Positions 1 to 7,735 of a stretch of 26,668 bases of DNA are shown piece after piece. This DNA comes from Saprospiraceae bacterium (GTDB lineage Bacteria; Bacteroidota; Bacteroidia; Chitinophagales; Saprospiraceae): NCBI GenBank assembly GCA_020849825.1, contig JADZFP010000139.1:1-26668 (forward strand), read 5' to 3'. Each line of letters starts with the position of its first letter. Within the stretch, counting starts at the first letter, position 1. A model generated the notes under the pieces. That model worked only from the letters and a program-made list of their open reading frames with translations, was not told the DNA's origin and ran no database searches. The translations under genes were made by a program, and so were the position numbers.

Positions 1-1452
1 GGCTTCGTGATACAACAGACTGCCTTTGGCGTCGAATACTTCAAAATTTACCTCGTGCCAGGGGCACTGCGAAGAAGTGAAGATCAAGGTCCCGTTGTTG
101 AGCGGGCGTACAAACATATCGCAGGGATCGTTCAGGTTGTTTGTTGCACTTGGTACGCCCTGAAAACTGACCGTCGACCAATCACCGTGCACTACGTCGG
201 CTTTGGCCGCCGCTGCCACCAGGGTGGCTTTTACGACGTTGGACATGAAGGTGAAATTCAACTTGTCCAACGTATCCATCGGGGTATGGTAGCAATCATT
301 GCGGAAATCGGCGCCATCGGTCAGCATCAGCGCTTCGTGGCCGGCATCCCAGAAACGGGCATGGTCGCTGCGGCGCAGGTCGGGCGCGATTTCGCTGTTG
401 CCGGGTGGAAAAATGGAGATTACCTTCAAATCGGGAACGTATTGCGTTGCGAGGTTTTCGAACTCCTGACCGAAAGCCAGCGAATTAAAATTACCGACAT
501 TAATCAAAAAATCGCCGCGAAACTGATTGGCCTGTATCTCATTGTACGCCGCCGGGAACAATTGATTAAAACCCGCGGGAACATCCTGCGTGTTGGGCGT
601 TTCGGTGTAATAACCGATCATCTCAAAATTGTATACACCAAGAATATCTTCGCCATTGGGAATGCCGCTTTGGACGTAGCGCAAACTGCCGATCAGGCCG
701 GCTTCTTCAAGGTCAAATCCGATGAACCGCACTGTTTTGCGCGTCGGGTACTCGCTCAGCAAACGGGCAATTTCCATTACGCCCACCGTTCCACTCCCGT
801 TGTCGTCGGCCCCGGGCGCGTCGATCACGGAGTCGTAATGCGCATCGACGATCACCACCTGTTCACCCGACTGGATGCCACGGTGCGTGCCGATAATGTT
901 ACGGCCGGTATAATTTTGGTACGGGAACGTCTGTTCATTCATGTAAAGCCCAGCCTGGACGAAACAATTCCGCAGGGTATCCTGTGTCGTAGCCAGTTGA
1001 GCCGGATTGCTGATCCGGTGCCGGATACCCTGGACAAACATCAGGTCGTTGCGCAAACGGTTGCTGTCGACGGCATCCACGAGCGATTGATAATCAAATG
1101 GTTGTTGATCATCGGCAATCACCCGAACGGTAAATGGACCGGTCAGCGAAGGTAGCGCCGAAAAATCGAGGTTGATTGCCTTGCCGGGACCGGGTGCGAC
1201 AGGAAAGCCCAAATCACCCGTTGCCGTGATTTGCCCCGTCAGGGTGTAGGTGTTGCCCTCGGTATTGGACACCTGTACCCGGATATCCAGCGGGTCGTTT
1301 TCTGCATCCGACACGTCATAGGTCAGGGTAACCGTCTGGCTCGACCAATTAGTCACAGCCGTCAGGTTGTTCAAAACGGGGGGCTGGTTCTGGCTCAACA
1401 GCCGGCCGGCGCCTCCCAGGACAAAAACAAACAGTAAGAATTGATATTTCAT
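1..1452 (-). CDS. Secreted M28-family zinc metallopeptidase, C-terminus beyond window
   Basis: Reading from the ATG at 1452 gives 484 residues open to the window edge, so the gene is partial at its 3' end. Residues 1-21 are a signal peptide (KYQFLLFVFVLGG, then LLSQN). Residues about 25-115 look like an Ig-like/cadherin-type beta domain (DVSDAENDP). The catalytic domain shows the M28 metal ligands in order: H205 in AHYDS, D217 in GADDNGSG, E249/E250 in DLEEAG, E277 in FEMIGY (the place of the usual Asp/Glu ligand), and H389 in YHTPMDTLDKL. These peptidases are di-zinc exopeptidases, commonly aminopeptidases; secretion to the periplasm or outside is expected. About 95 further residues follow the catalytic domain before the edge, possibly leading to a C-terminal sorting domain, but that is not visible. 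It is divergent from the M43 protease gene at 1739. The long opposite-strand frame over it is a shadow. Confidence 0.93.
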   Translation of the reverse strand, partial: MKYQFLLFVFVLGGAGRLLSQNQPPVLNNLTAVTNWSSQTVTLTYDVSDAENDPLDIRVQVSNTEGNTYTLTGQITATGDLGFPVAPGPGKAINLDFSALPSLTGPFTVRVIADDQQPFDYQSLVDAVDSNRLRNDLMFVQGIRHRISNPAQLATTQDTLRNCFVQAGLYMNEQTFPYQNYTGRNIIGTHRGIQSGEQVVIVDAHYDSVIDAPGADDNGSGTVGVMEIARLLSEYPTRKTVRFIGFDLEEAGLIGSLRYVQSGIPNGEDILGVYNFEMIGYYTETPNTQDVPAGFNQLFPAAYNEIQANQFRGDFLINVGNFNSLAFGQEFENLATQYVPDLKVISIFPPGNSEIAPDLRRSDHARFWDAGHEALMLTDGADFRNDCYHTPMDTLDKLNFTFMSNVVKATLVAAAAKADVVHGDWSTVSFQGVPSATNNLNDPCDMFVRPLNNGTLIFTSSQCPWHEVNFEVFDAKGSLLYHEA

Positions 1453-1548
1453 AAAAGTAAGTTTGGATTGTTTGTCAGGCAATGTAAGAGTATGAAATCA
1501 AAAATCGCGAATTTGGTTGCCTGGGTGCGATATTATCGACCAAAAATA

Positions 1549-1579
1549 CAAAGGGGGCTGCGTTGCGCAAGCCCCTTTG
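1549..1579. other. GC-rich hairpin between divergent protease genes
   Basis: The arms CAAAGGGGGCT and AGCCCCTTTG pair over about 10 bp with one bulged G; an inner GCG/CGC pairs further around a short loop. It lies in the 286-base gap between the M28 gene (minus) and the M43 gene (plus). Read on the minus strand it is followed by TGTATTTTTGG, so it could act as a terminator or leader hairpin there, but no gene ends into it. Its role is unknown. Confidence 0.4.
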
Positions 1580-1738
1580 CCCCAAACAAAACCAACTAAA
1601 AAAACCTACTTTTCGAACATTTGATTCTGGGGCAAACCGTAAACCCCGGAATCTTTTTACATGAAAATTAACTCCTAAACGCGTGGTGTTTTTCCAACGC
1701 TGCCAGGGCCCCCGAATTTTTTAAAAAAAATTGCCGCC

Positions 1739-2986
1739 ATGCTCTTTTTCCGCCGGTTGATAACTCCTCTTCTGTTTTTGTCGCTCGCAACTGCCAGCGT
1801 CGAGGCGCAATGCTATGCTGACCATCTTGCGGAACGAAATGCCCGCAGATTTCCGGACAAGGCTGCCCGGCAAGCGCAGTTGCGTACGGCCATCGCGCAG
1901 GAAGCGGCACACTTATCTGCCCGTCGGCGAGCGGTACTGCGTATTCCGGTGGTTGTACACGTGGTGTACTTTGGCCCCTTTGAAAACATATCGGATGCCC
2001 AGATACAAAGCCAGATCGATGTGCTGAACGCCGACTTCCGTTTGCAAAACAGCAATGCCGGCAATATTCCGCAGGCTTTCCAACCCTTTGCAGCGGATGT
2101 GGAAATTGAATTTTGCCTTGCGACACTGACGCCCGACGGGCAGTCCACCAACGGCATTACCCGAACCGCCACCGATTGGCTCAATATCGGCATGGCAGAA
2201 GCGCCCGACGGCAGTCCGAGAATATGCTATACCGCCCTGGGCGGCCACGACGCCTGGGCGCCCGAGCAATATCTGAATATCTGGGTAGCGGGCATCGGAG
2301 GCGGGATTCTGGGTTACGGAACATACCCCGGCGTAGCGCCGCCCGAAGAACAAGGCGTGGTCGTCGACCCGAAATATTTCGGAACGATCGGTCTGGCGGC
2401 CTTTAATGCCCCGCACCACCTCGGCCGAACTGCCACGCATGAGATCGGGCATTATTTCGATCTGCAACACATATGGGGTGGGCTGGAAAATATTTGTACC
2501 GACGACGACGGCATTGGGGATACGCCCGTGCAGCGCGGGCCCTTTTTTGGGTGCCCGGCCTATCCGCAGTACTCCTGCGGCAACAATGCCATGTTTATGA
2601 ATTATATGGACTACACCGACGATGCCTGCATGTCGTTTTTTACTGTCGGTCAAAAGGCGCGCATTTGGGCAACTTTGAATGTTGCCAGGCCGGGCTTGCT
2701 GGACAGTCCTGCCTGCGGTGTTTCCAGTACGGTCGCGGCTATCCCGGAGCGCCCTCGCGTGTACCCCAATCCTGTTCAAAACGATTTATGGCTGGAATGG
2801 AACGGTGAAACGCCCCTGTCGTTCGAGTTGCTGCACGTAAGCGGGCGGATGGTTCGTGTTCTTCAACCGGAATCGCCCGGACCACTTTACCAATTGTCGC
2901 TCAACCAATTGCCGGCAGGCGGATATTTTCTGCGCTTATGGTTTCGGAATGCTCCGCCAACACAAGTGTTTTTTATTAAAGTTTGA
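1739..2986 (+). CDS. Secreted M43 (pappalysin/cytophagalysin-type) metalloprotease with T9SS sorting domain
   Basis: The 415-residue product begins with a signal peptide (about residues 1-23, LLFLSLATASVEAQ). The catalytic domain carries the zinc motif HEIGHYFDLQH at 234-244 (HExxHxxxxxH, metzincin type) followed by W246-G, and the Met-turn MNYMDY at 287-292. Several cysteines (C253, C272, C280, C297) lie around the active site, as is usual in cytophagalysins. The last 75 or so residues (from YPNP at 342 to the terminal FFIKV) are a typical Por-secretion C-terminal sorting domain with the PNP box and the GGYFLRL strand. The protein is therefore expected to be exported by Sec, moved across the outer membrane by the type IX system, and anchored or released outside. 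Substrate is unknown. It is a single-gene unit that ends in the palindrome at 3065-3127. Confidence 0.95.
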   Translation: MLFFRRLITPLLFLSLATASVEAQCYADHLAERNARRFPDKAARQAQLRTAIAQEAAHLSARRRAVLRIPVVVHVVYFGPFENISDAQIQSQIDVLNADFRLQNSNAGNIPQAFQPFAADVEIEFCLATLTPDGQSTNGITRTATDWLNIGMAEAPDGSPRICYTALGGHDAWAPEQYLNIWVAGIGGGILGYGTYPGVAPPEEQGVVVDPKYFGTIGLAAFNAPHHLGRTATHEIGHYFDLQHIWGGLENICTDDDGIGDTPVQRGPFFGCPAYPQYSCGNNAMFMNYMDYTDDACMSFFTVGQKARIWATLNVARPGLLDSPACGVSSTVAAIPERPRVYPNPVQNDLWLEWNGETPLSFELLHVSGRMVRVLQPESPGPLYQLSLNQLPAGGYFLRLWFRNAPPTQVFFIKV

Positions 2987-3064
2987 TCTCCCGCCGATTT
3001 CATTTTGTCCGACTTGACTGTTCAAAAAACAAATAGCCCTCTCTCCAACTTCGTCAAAAAAGAG

Positions 3065-3127
3065 TCACTAAAAGCCACAAAGCGCGCAAAGGATTTACTC
3101 CTTTGCGCGCTTTGCGACTTTGCGTGA
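3065..3127. repeat. Large imperfect palindrome between convergent genes (REP-like, possible bidirectional terminator)
   Basis: Two 29-base arms (3065-3093 and 3099-3127) match as inverted copies at 25 of 29 positions, with an uninterrupted 16-bp core (CAAAGCGCGCAAAGGA and its complement, 3078-3093/3099-3114) around the 5-base loop TTTAC. It sits between the stop of the M43 gene (2986) and the stop of the minus-strand gene (3147). A T-rich tail is not obvious, so it may be a dispersed palindromic element of the CTTTGCG type rather than a dedicated terminator. Confidence 0.8.
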
Positions 3128-3146
3128 AATATTCACAATAAACTGC

Positions 3147-6100
3147 TCAATACCGCAACTTCTTCATTTCCCCGTTTTCCTGTCGCAGCAAATAGGCGTC
3201 GGGGAAACTGCGTTCGCGCAGGCGATAAAGCGCTGTGAGCGCCGATTCGAGTTCGGTGTAGCCAGTCAGCATGATGGCCGTGGCGCCGCTCTCGGCGATG
3301 GGCCAACGCTCCTGTTTGCCGCCTACGCCCTGGATCGATTTGGGGTCAAAATTGTCCAGATCGTTCATCAGGCATACCCGGATGAGGTATTGCGTACCTT
3401 CCGTAGAGAGTGCAGAGGCAGGTGGCGCCAGGGTATAATTGGCAGGCACGGCGGTTGGCGCTGACTTGGCCGACTGTCCGGGTGCAATTTGCATGGCAGG
3501 TGTTGCACCGGCCATTTTGGCCGATTTCGGCGTCGTGGAAGCAGGGGCGCTGTACTGAGCCGGGGCATCGCCGCTGACGTTGACAGACGAGATGAAAAAG
3601 TTCTGAAGCGAGGGGTCGGAGGCTTTTTCCGTGACGATAATGGCGTCTTTAAAGCCGCGCTGAACGATCTGTTGCTGCGCCTCTTCGGCATCAGCGTGTT
3701 GCTCCCAGATGCCCACGCGGATTTTGAGCATTTCGTTTTCCGGCTTCATATACACGTTGCCGAGGCTCGACAGGGAAGAAAATTCATTTAGATCGACCGA
3801 TTTGTTGGTCGAAAGCGATGCGATTTGCACGGCATAACGGATCGGGTTGACCACCGGCGCCGGGGTAGCGGCCGGCGCTGCGCTCAGGGGTTGTGTTCCG
3901 ACGACCGGGGCGCCCCTGCCGCTGCCCTTGGCAGCAACGGTATTGTATTCGGCAGGCGTCGCTGCGACCGTCTGGGAAGACACTTTCAGGGACTCTTCTG
4001 CTTTTTTCTCTGGTACGACAAAAGAGCCTTTGGCAGTTAGTTGCGCCTGTTTGTTGGCCGCGTCGGCGTCGGCTTTATTGGCAAAGACGCCGAGGCGCAG
4101 CCGGCTCATCTTTTCATCCTGCACGGTGTACAAGTTGCCCAGCGACGACAAGGATTGGTACTTTTTCATGTCAGCATCGGTAAACGGCGCGGGCTGTGCG
4201 GCCAGCTGAACGGCATAGCCATCGAAGGTAGGAGTTGCCGGCGCAGCGGGTACGGCGGTCGTTTGCGGCGCCATCAGGCGGGTCGGCGACACGCTTGTGG
4301 GGGTCGTGTATTGCGCCGGGGTCGTAGCGGCGGCAGTGCTCGTTCCGGGTTGAAGAATGACGTGCGTGATTGTACGAGCCGTGTTGTTTACGCTGATGAG
4401 GTAATTCATCACCTCCTGCTGATAGCCCTTCTTCAAATAAGTAAACTGATAATAACCGCCGGCTTCCAGATTGAAGATATACCGGCCCAGGTTGTTGCTG
4501 GTGGTCGACATGATCTGTCCGTTCGGCAGTTTTTGCGCACGAACGGTCACGCCCTCTACATCGTTCATTGTTTCTGCATCCAGGATCGTACCGGTATAAG
4601 TGCCGGCTTTACCGGCTTGTATCGGCACCACAGGCGAGCTAAGCGGGCTCAACGATACCGATTTTTCGCCCGAACTGCTGGAAGTGATCGGAATTACGGC
4701 TTCTTCATAACCCTGTTTTTGTACCACCAGGCAGCAGGTAGTTCCTGCCGGCAACTGAAAATACAGCGAACCGGTTGCGTCGGTCGTCATGTTGCCCAGT
4801 CCGCAGGTACTCAGATCAACCGTAGCGTTGGTCAGCGGGCGGCCGACAGCATCGTACAGGTTCAGCGAGTGGTTGACCATCGCATCGGCAGCAGGGTTGG
4901 CAAGCGGCGTTGAATACGTAGCCGGGCTTTGCGCCGGAATGCCTGCACGCGAACTGAGTTGCGCCGATGCAGCGCTTGGTTCGGGCTCGGCGTAGGCTGG
5001 AAGCGTATTCAGTGTAACAGTCAGGTTCTTTTTGCCGGCCGAACGAATCTGAATATCCGTGGATTGATACCCGTATTTTTTCACGGCGGCATTGCAATCC
5101 GCCTGTCCCGACGTAACGGCGAATCTGTACTGCCCCATGGCATTGGTACGCATCACCCCGGCGCCGCAAGCAGTGAAATCGATTTCAGCGTCGGTGATCG
5201 GCGTGCGGTATTCGTCGACGACCGTGATGACGAATTCATCCAGTTTCTTTTTTATTTGCCAAATATCCTCATTGCCAACGCCTTCCGGGCGGTTGCTGGT
5301 GAAATAACCGATGTTTTCGGAGGCATCGAAAATAAAGCCGTAGTCGTCGCGGGGAGAGTTGACGCCCGGGCCCAGGTGAAAAATATTGTTTACCTGCCAG
5401 CCCTGCAATTCGGCGCGAAATACGTCCATACCTCCAAGTCCGCGGTGGTAATCGGAACTGAAATACAGGTTGTCGCCAGCGATAAAAGGGGTGATTTCGT
5501 TGCCGGCGGTATTTAGCGGCGCGCCCATATTACTGGGCGCCGACCAGGTGGTGCCGGTCCACTCGCTCACATAAATATCCCAGCCGCCGAGGCCGTCGGG
5601 GCGGTTGCTGGCAAACCACAGGGTATTGCCATCGGGCGACAGGCAGGGGAAACCGGTCCCGTAATCGGAACCATTGTAGGGGAATGCACGGATATTTTTC
5701 CACTCGCCGTTGTCGACTTCCGCCGTGTAGAGGCTCATGGTCAGGCCCTTTTCAGCAATTTGCCGGGCGCCATTGATATAGTTGTTGCGGCTGAAAACGA
5801 CTTTTTTGCCATCAGCAGAGAAACTGACAGGGCCTTCGTTCCAGGTATTTTGCAGGTCGCTGCGCAAAAATTCAGGTTTTTGCAAAGCGCCATCGGTCGT
5901 GCTGCGCTGCGTAATAAAAGGCTGGTTGGTGGCGCTGCCGCCCGTCCAGTCGGCAGTCGACTTCGGGTTTGTTTTGCGTTTAAGGTCGGTTCGGGCCGAG
6001 TTGTACACTATTTTATTGCCATAAAAAGCGGGTGCATAGTCGGCAGCATCGGTGTTCAGGTTTTCGAGTCGCGGTACGTACAGCGCTTCCTTGTTGGAGG

Positions 6101-6527
6101 CGGAGATCGCGTAATCGCACATCTGAGAGAAGTGCTGGCCCACGGTCGGGTTGCCTTCGCCATAAAACTGGAACCAGGTTTTTGCGGTGACGTAATCACC
6201 GGTCATCATCAGGGCTTTGCCGTAACGCAGCATCACATCGGGGTCCATACCCGGGGCGCTGGTGGCGCGTTCGTAAAAAGGAAGGGCGTCTTCCGGGCGA
6301 TTGGTTTGCACATAGCAATCGGCAATTCGGGCCAATGCGCGAGCATTGTAGGGGTCGGTCTGCAAGACCTTTTCATAACTGCTGCGCGCGATGTTGTAGG
6401 CATAAAGGTCGAACTGCTTGTCGGCGCGCAGCAAATCGTCCTGAACGGCCGGGTTTTGTGCCGGCAACCAGGTAGCGGCGCTGAATAAGACGGCGATAAG
6501 CGCTACGCCACGAAAAATGAAGTTCAT
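3147..6527 (-). CDS. PorE-like envelope protein: TPR, PD40 propeller, three carboxypeptidase-regulatory domains, SPOR domains
   Basis: The 1126-residue product has a signal peptide (1-24, ending LPAQN). Residues 27-140 are TPR-like helices (LYAYNIARSSYEKVL, NARALARIADCYVQ). Residues about 160-425 contain PD40/WD40-like blades (SADGKKVVFSRN, SPDGNTLWFASNRPDG, GDNLYFSSDY, IGYFTSNRPEG). Three carboxypeptidase-regulatory-like beta domains follow at about 431-510, 552-630 and 641-727. The C-terminal third holds two clear SPOR domains starting YAVQLAAQ (771) and YAVQIASL (898), and a third, weaker SPOR-like unit at about 1045-1126. Pro/Ala/Thr-rich linkers separate the units. TPR, propeller and regulatory domain in this order are the layout of PorE and related T9SS-associated proteins, which normally end in an OmpA peptidoglycan-binding domain. 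Here SPOR, which binds denuded glycan strands, takes that place. A structural cell-envelope role is inferred; a true PorE function is not proven. Confidence 0.85.
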   Translation of the reverse strand: MNFIFRGVALIAVLFSAATWLPAQNPAVQDDLLRADKQFDLYAYNIARSSYEKVLQTDPYNARALARIADCYVQTNRPEDALPFYERATSAPGMDPDVMLRYGKALMMTGDYVTAKTWFQFYGEGNPTVGQHFSQMCDYAISASNKEALYVPRLENLNTDAADYAPAFYGNKIVYNSARTDLKRKTNPKSTADWTGGSATNQPFITQRSTTDGALQKPEFLRSDLQNTWNEGPVSFSADGKKVVFSRNNYINGARQIAEKGLTMSLYTAEVDNGEWKNIRAFPYNGSDYGTGFPCLSPDGNTLWFASNRPDGLGGWDIYVSEWTGTTWSAPSNMGAPLNTAGNEITPFIAGDNLYFSSDYHRGLGGMDVFRAELQGWQVNNIFHLGPGVNSPRDDYGFIFDASENIGYFTSNRPEGVGNEDIWQIKKKLDEFVITVVDEYRTPITDAEIDFTACGAGVMRTNAMGQYRFAVTSGQADCNAAVKKYGYQSTDIQIRSAGKKNLTVTLNTLPAYAEPEPSAASAQLSSRAGIPAQSPATYSTPLANPAADAMVNHSLNLYDAVGRPLTNATVDLSTCGLGNMTTDATGSLYFQLPAGTTCCLVVQKQGYEEAVIPITSSSSGEKSVSLSPLSSPVVPIQAGKAGTYTGTILDAETMNDVEGVTVRAQKLPNGQIMSTTSNNLGRYIFNLEAGGYYQFTYLKKGYQQEVMNYLISVNNTARTITHVILQPGTSTAAATTPAQYTTPTSVSPTRLMAPQTTAVPAAPATPTFDGYAVQLAAQPAPFTDADMKKYQSLSSLGNLYTVQDEKMSRLRLGVFANKADADAANKQAQLTAKGSFVVPEKKAEESLKVSSQTVAATPAEYNTVAAKGSGRGAPVVGTQPLSAAPAATPAPVVNPIRYAVQIASLSTNKSVDLNEFSSLSSLGNVYMKPENEMLKIRVGIWEQHADAEEAQQQIVQRGFKDAIIVTEKASDPSLQNFFISSVNVSGDAPAQYSAPASTTPKSAKMAGATPAMQIAPGQSAKSAPTAVPANYTLAPPASALSTEGTQYLIRVCLMNDLDNFDPKSIQGVGGKQERWPIAESGATAIMLTGYTELESALTALYRLRERSFPDAYLLRQENGEMKKLRY

Positions 6528-6696
6528 AAGCGGTATTGTTTTGCCAATGAAAGCGGTTAAGAAGCAATTGTTGTGAAAATACCTCCGGCCAGGGGGATTG
6601 GCCCAAAGGCCCGAATACGCGTCAATTCATGCCAATTTGGCCTGAATTGCCGTGAATCAGGATAGTGGAGAGACCATCTTTTGAAAAGGGACGCCA

Positions 6697-6704
6697 CAAA
6701 GGTA
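6697..6704 (-). promoter_or_regulatory. Candidate -7 element TACCTTTG for the PorE-like gene
   Basis: The minus strand reads TACCTTTG, matching the Bacteroidota -7 consensus TAnnTTTG. No clear TTTG was found at the usual upstream distance. The implied leader is about 165 bases, which is long. Confidence 0.4.
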
Positions 6705-6811
6705 AGTGCATTTTTGATACACCGCCACACCTTTTTGACTGAAAGCCAATGTGATAGGGGCAATTTTGTCCTCAGGGCCCTGTTTTTTTTGTTAATTACA
6801 CCCAAAACGCA

Positions 6812-6847
6812 AAAGCCGGATGGTGTCTGGTGACGCCATCCGGCTTT
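6812..6847 (-). terminator. Rho-independent terminator of the TPR protein gene
   Basis: A perfect 12-bp stem (AAAGCCGGATGG with CCATCCGGCTTT) starts 26 bases after the stop of the minus-strand TPR gene. On that strand the hairpin is followed by TGCGTTTTGGG after a GGCTTTT end, a modest T-rich tail. Confidence 0.75.
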
Positions 6848-6873
6848 AACTTTTAAGTAACGAAATCAGTGGA

Positions 6874-7566
6874 TTACTGACCGCCGCCCAGTCGATAAAT
6901 ATACTTATCAACCTGCTGCCATTCGTTGCTGTTCTGGTTGGGAAACTCTGTTTTATAACGCTTGTAGGCTTTCAGAGCGGCTTCTTTGTTGCCCTGAAAT
7001 TCGTTGAGCATGGCGAGTTTTTTGCAATAGTAGGCTTTGAGCAGATCGCTGTTGCCGGTGTTGCTGGCCGACTCGTACAGGTCGAGGGCTTTGCCGAAAT
7101 CTTTCTTTTCGGAAGCAATATCGCCCAGCAGACCTTTTTTCAGGGTAGGCAACAGATCACCTTCCGGAGAGAACTCCTCCATGTATTTTTGAGCATTGTC
7201 AAAATCGCCCATGTTGAGGTAGCAAATGCCGGCGTAGTATTTGGCAAGATTGCCGGCGGGCGTGCCGCTGTATTTGTCTACGATGGTCAGGAAACCATCG
7301 GCGCCGCCACCGGGGTTGTTCAGTGCGAGGTTGAAAGAATCGCTTTCGAACTGGCGCTGGGCTTGCCACATCGCCGTTACGGCTTCCTGTTGTTTGGGCG
7401 CCACGACCAGGCTTTTATAACCCCACCAGGCCGCCGCCAATACGGCAATTGCACCGATGGCGTACACCAGGTAGTTTTGATATTTTTCCCAAAACGGCTG
7501 GGAAGGCGCCTGCACTTCCTGAATTTCTTCGATGATTTCCGTCTGGTCGACTTTGCGTTTTGCCAT
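6874..7566 (-). CDS. Membrane-anchored tetratricopeptide repeat protein (YfgM/TPR_21-like)
   Basis: The 230-residue product has a short charged cytoplasmic N-terminus (MAKRKVDQTEIIEEIQ), one membrane segment at about 32-50 (YLVYAIGAIAVLAAAWWGY), and then a periplasmic helical region with TPR-like repeats (AGNLAKYYAGICYLNMGDFDNAQKY, the DFGKALDLYESA unit, and NKEAALKAYKRYKTEFP). This is the layout of YfgM/PF09976 proteins, ancillary factors of the Sec translocon with periplasmic chaperone links in Enterobacteria. In Bacteroidota the exact role is not established. It has its own promoter (7630-7658) and terminator (6812-6847), so it is probably monocistronic. Confidence 0.85.
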   Translation of the reverse strand: MAKRKVDQTEIIEEIQEVQAPSQPFWEKYQNYLVYAIGAIAVLAAAWWGYKSLVVAPKQQEAVTAMWQAQRQFESDSFNLALNNPGGGADGFLTIVDKYSGTPAGNLAKYYAGICYLNMGDFDNAQKYMEEFSPEGDLLPTLKKGLLGDIASEKKDFGKALDLYESASNTGNSDLLKAYYCKKLAMLNEFQGNKEAALKAYKRYKTEFPNQNSNEWQQVDKYIYRLGGGQ

Positions 7567-7629
7567 TGTGTTTACTCAAAAATTAAAGGTTAATTTCGTT
7601 GCTTTTCAGTCGTTGACCAAAAAGGCCCG

Positions 7630-7658
7630 CAAAAGTAGGGAAAGTTTGCATCGTCAAA
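7630..7658 (-). promoter_or_regulatory. Promoter of the TPR protein gene
   Basis: The minus strand shows TTTG (7655-7658), 17 bases, then TACTTTTG (7630-7637), fitting the Bacteroidota sigma-A type TTTG/TTG-N17-23-TAnnTTTG. The -7 box lies 63 bases upstream of the ATG at 7566. Confidence 0.6.
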
Positions 7659-7735
7659 GAAGCCGGTTAAAAAATTGTTGTTTTTTCAACGCATTTTATC
7701 CCGTAATTCACCTCCTGCCGGCTTTTTCTCGCCAC

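Larger units (their letters stand above)
6528..6873. other. Intergenic region, 346 bases, no gene
   Basis: This gap between two minus-strand genes holds the terminator of the upstream TPR gene (6812-6847) and a candidate promoter -7 element (6697-6704) for the PorE-like gene. The 82-residue minus-strand frame at 6557-6805 has no recognisable features and covers the promoter, so I do not call it. Nothing else was seen. Confidence 0.6.

Noticed and set aside
7..1155. 382-residue plus-strand frame
   Set aside because: It is antisense to the M28 peptidase, which has a signal peptide and all metal-binding motifs; the plus frame has none.
1913..2779. 288-residue minus-strand frame
   Set aside because: It is the shadow of the M43 protease, which carries HEIGH, Met-turn and sorting domain.
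4041..6488. Several plus-strand frames of 190-290 residues
   Set aside because: They lie inside the PorE-like gene in antisense; long opposite frames come from its codon bias, and the products look random.
6557..6805. 82-residue minus-strand frame in the gap before the PorE-like gene
   Set aside because: No recognisable motif, no start signals, and it covers the likely promoter.
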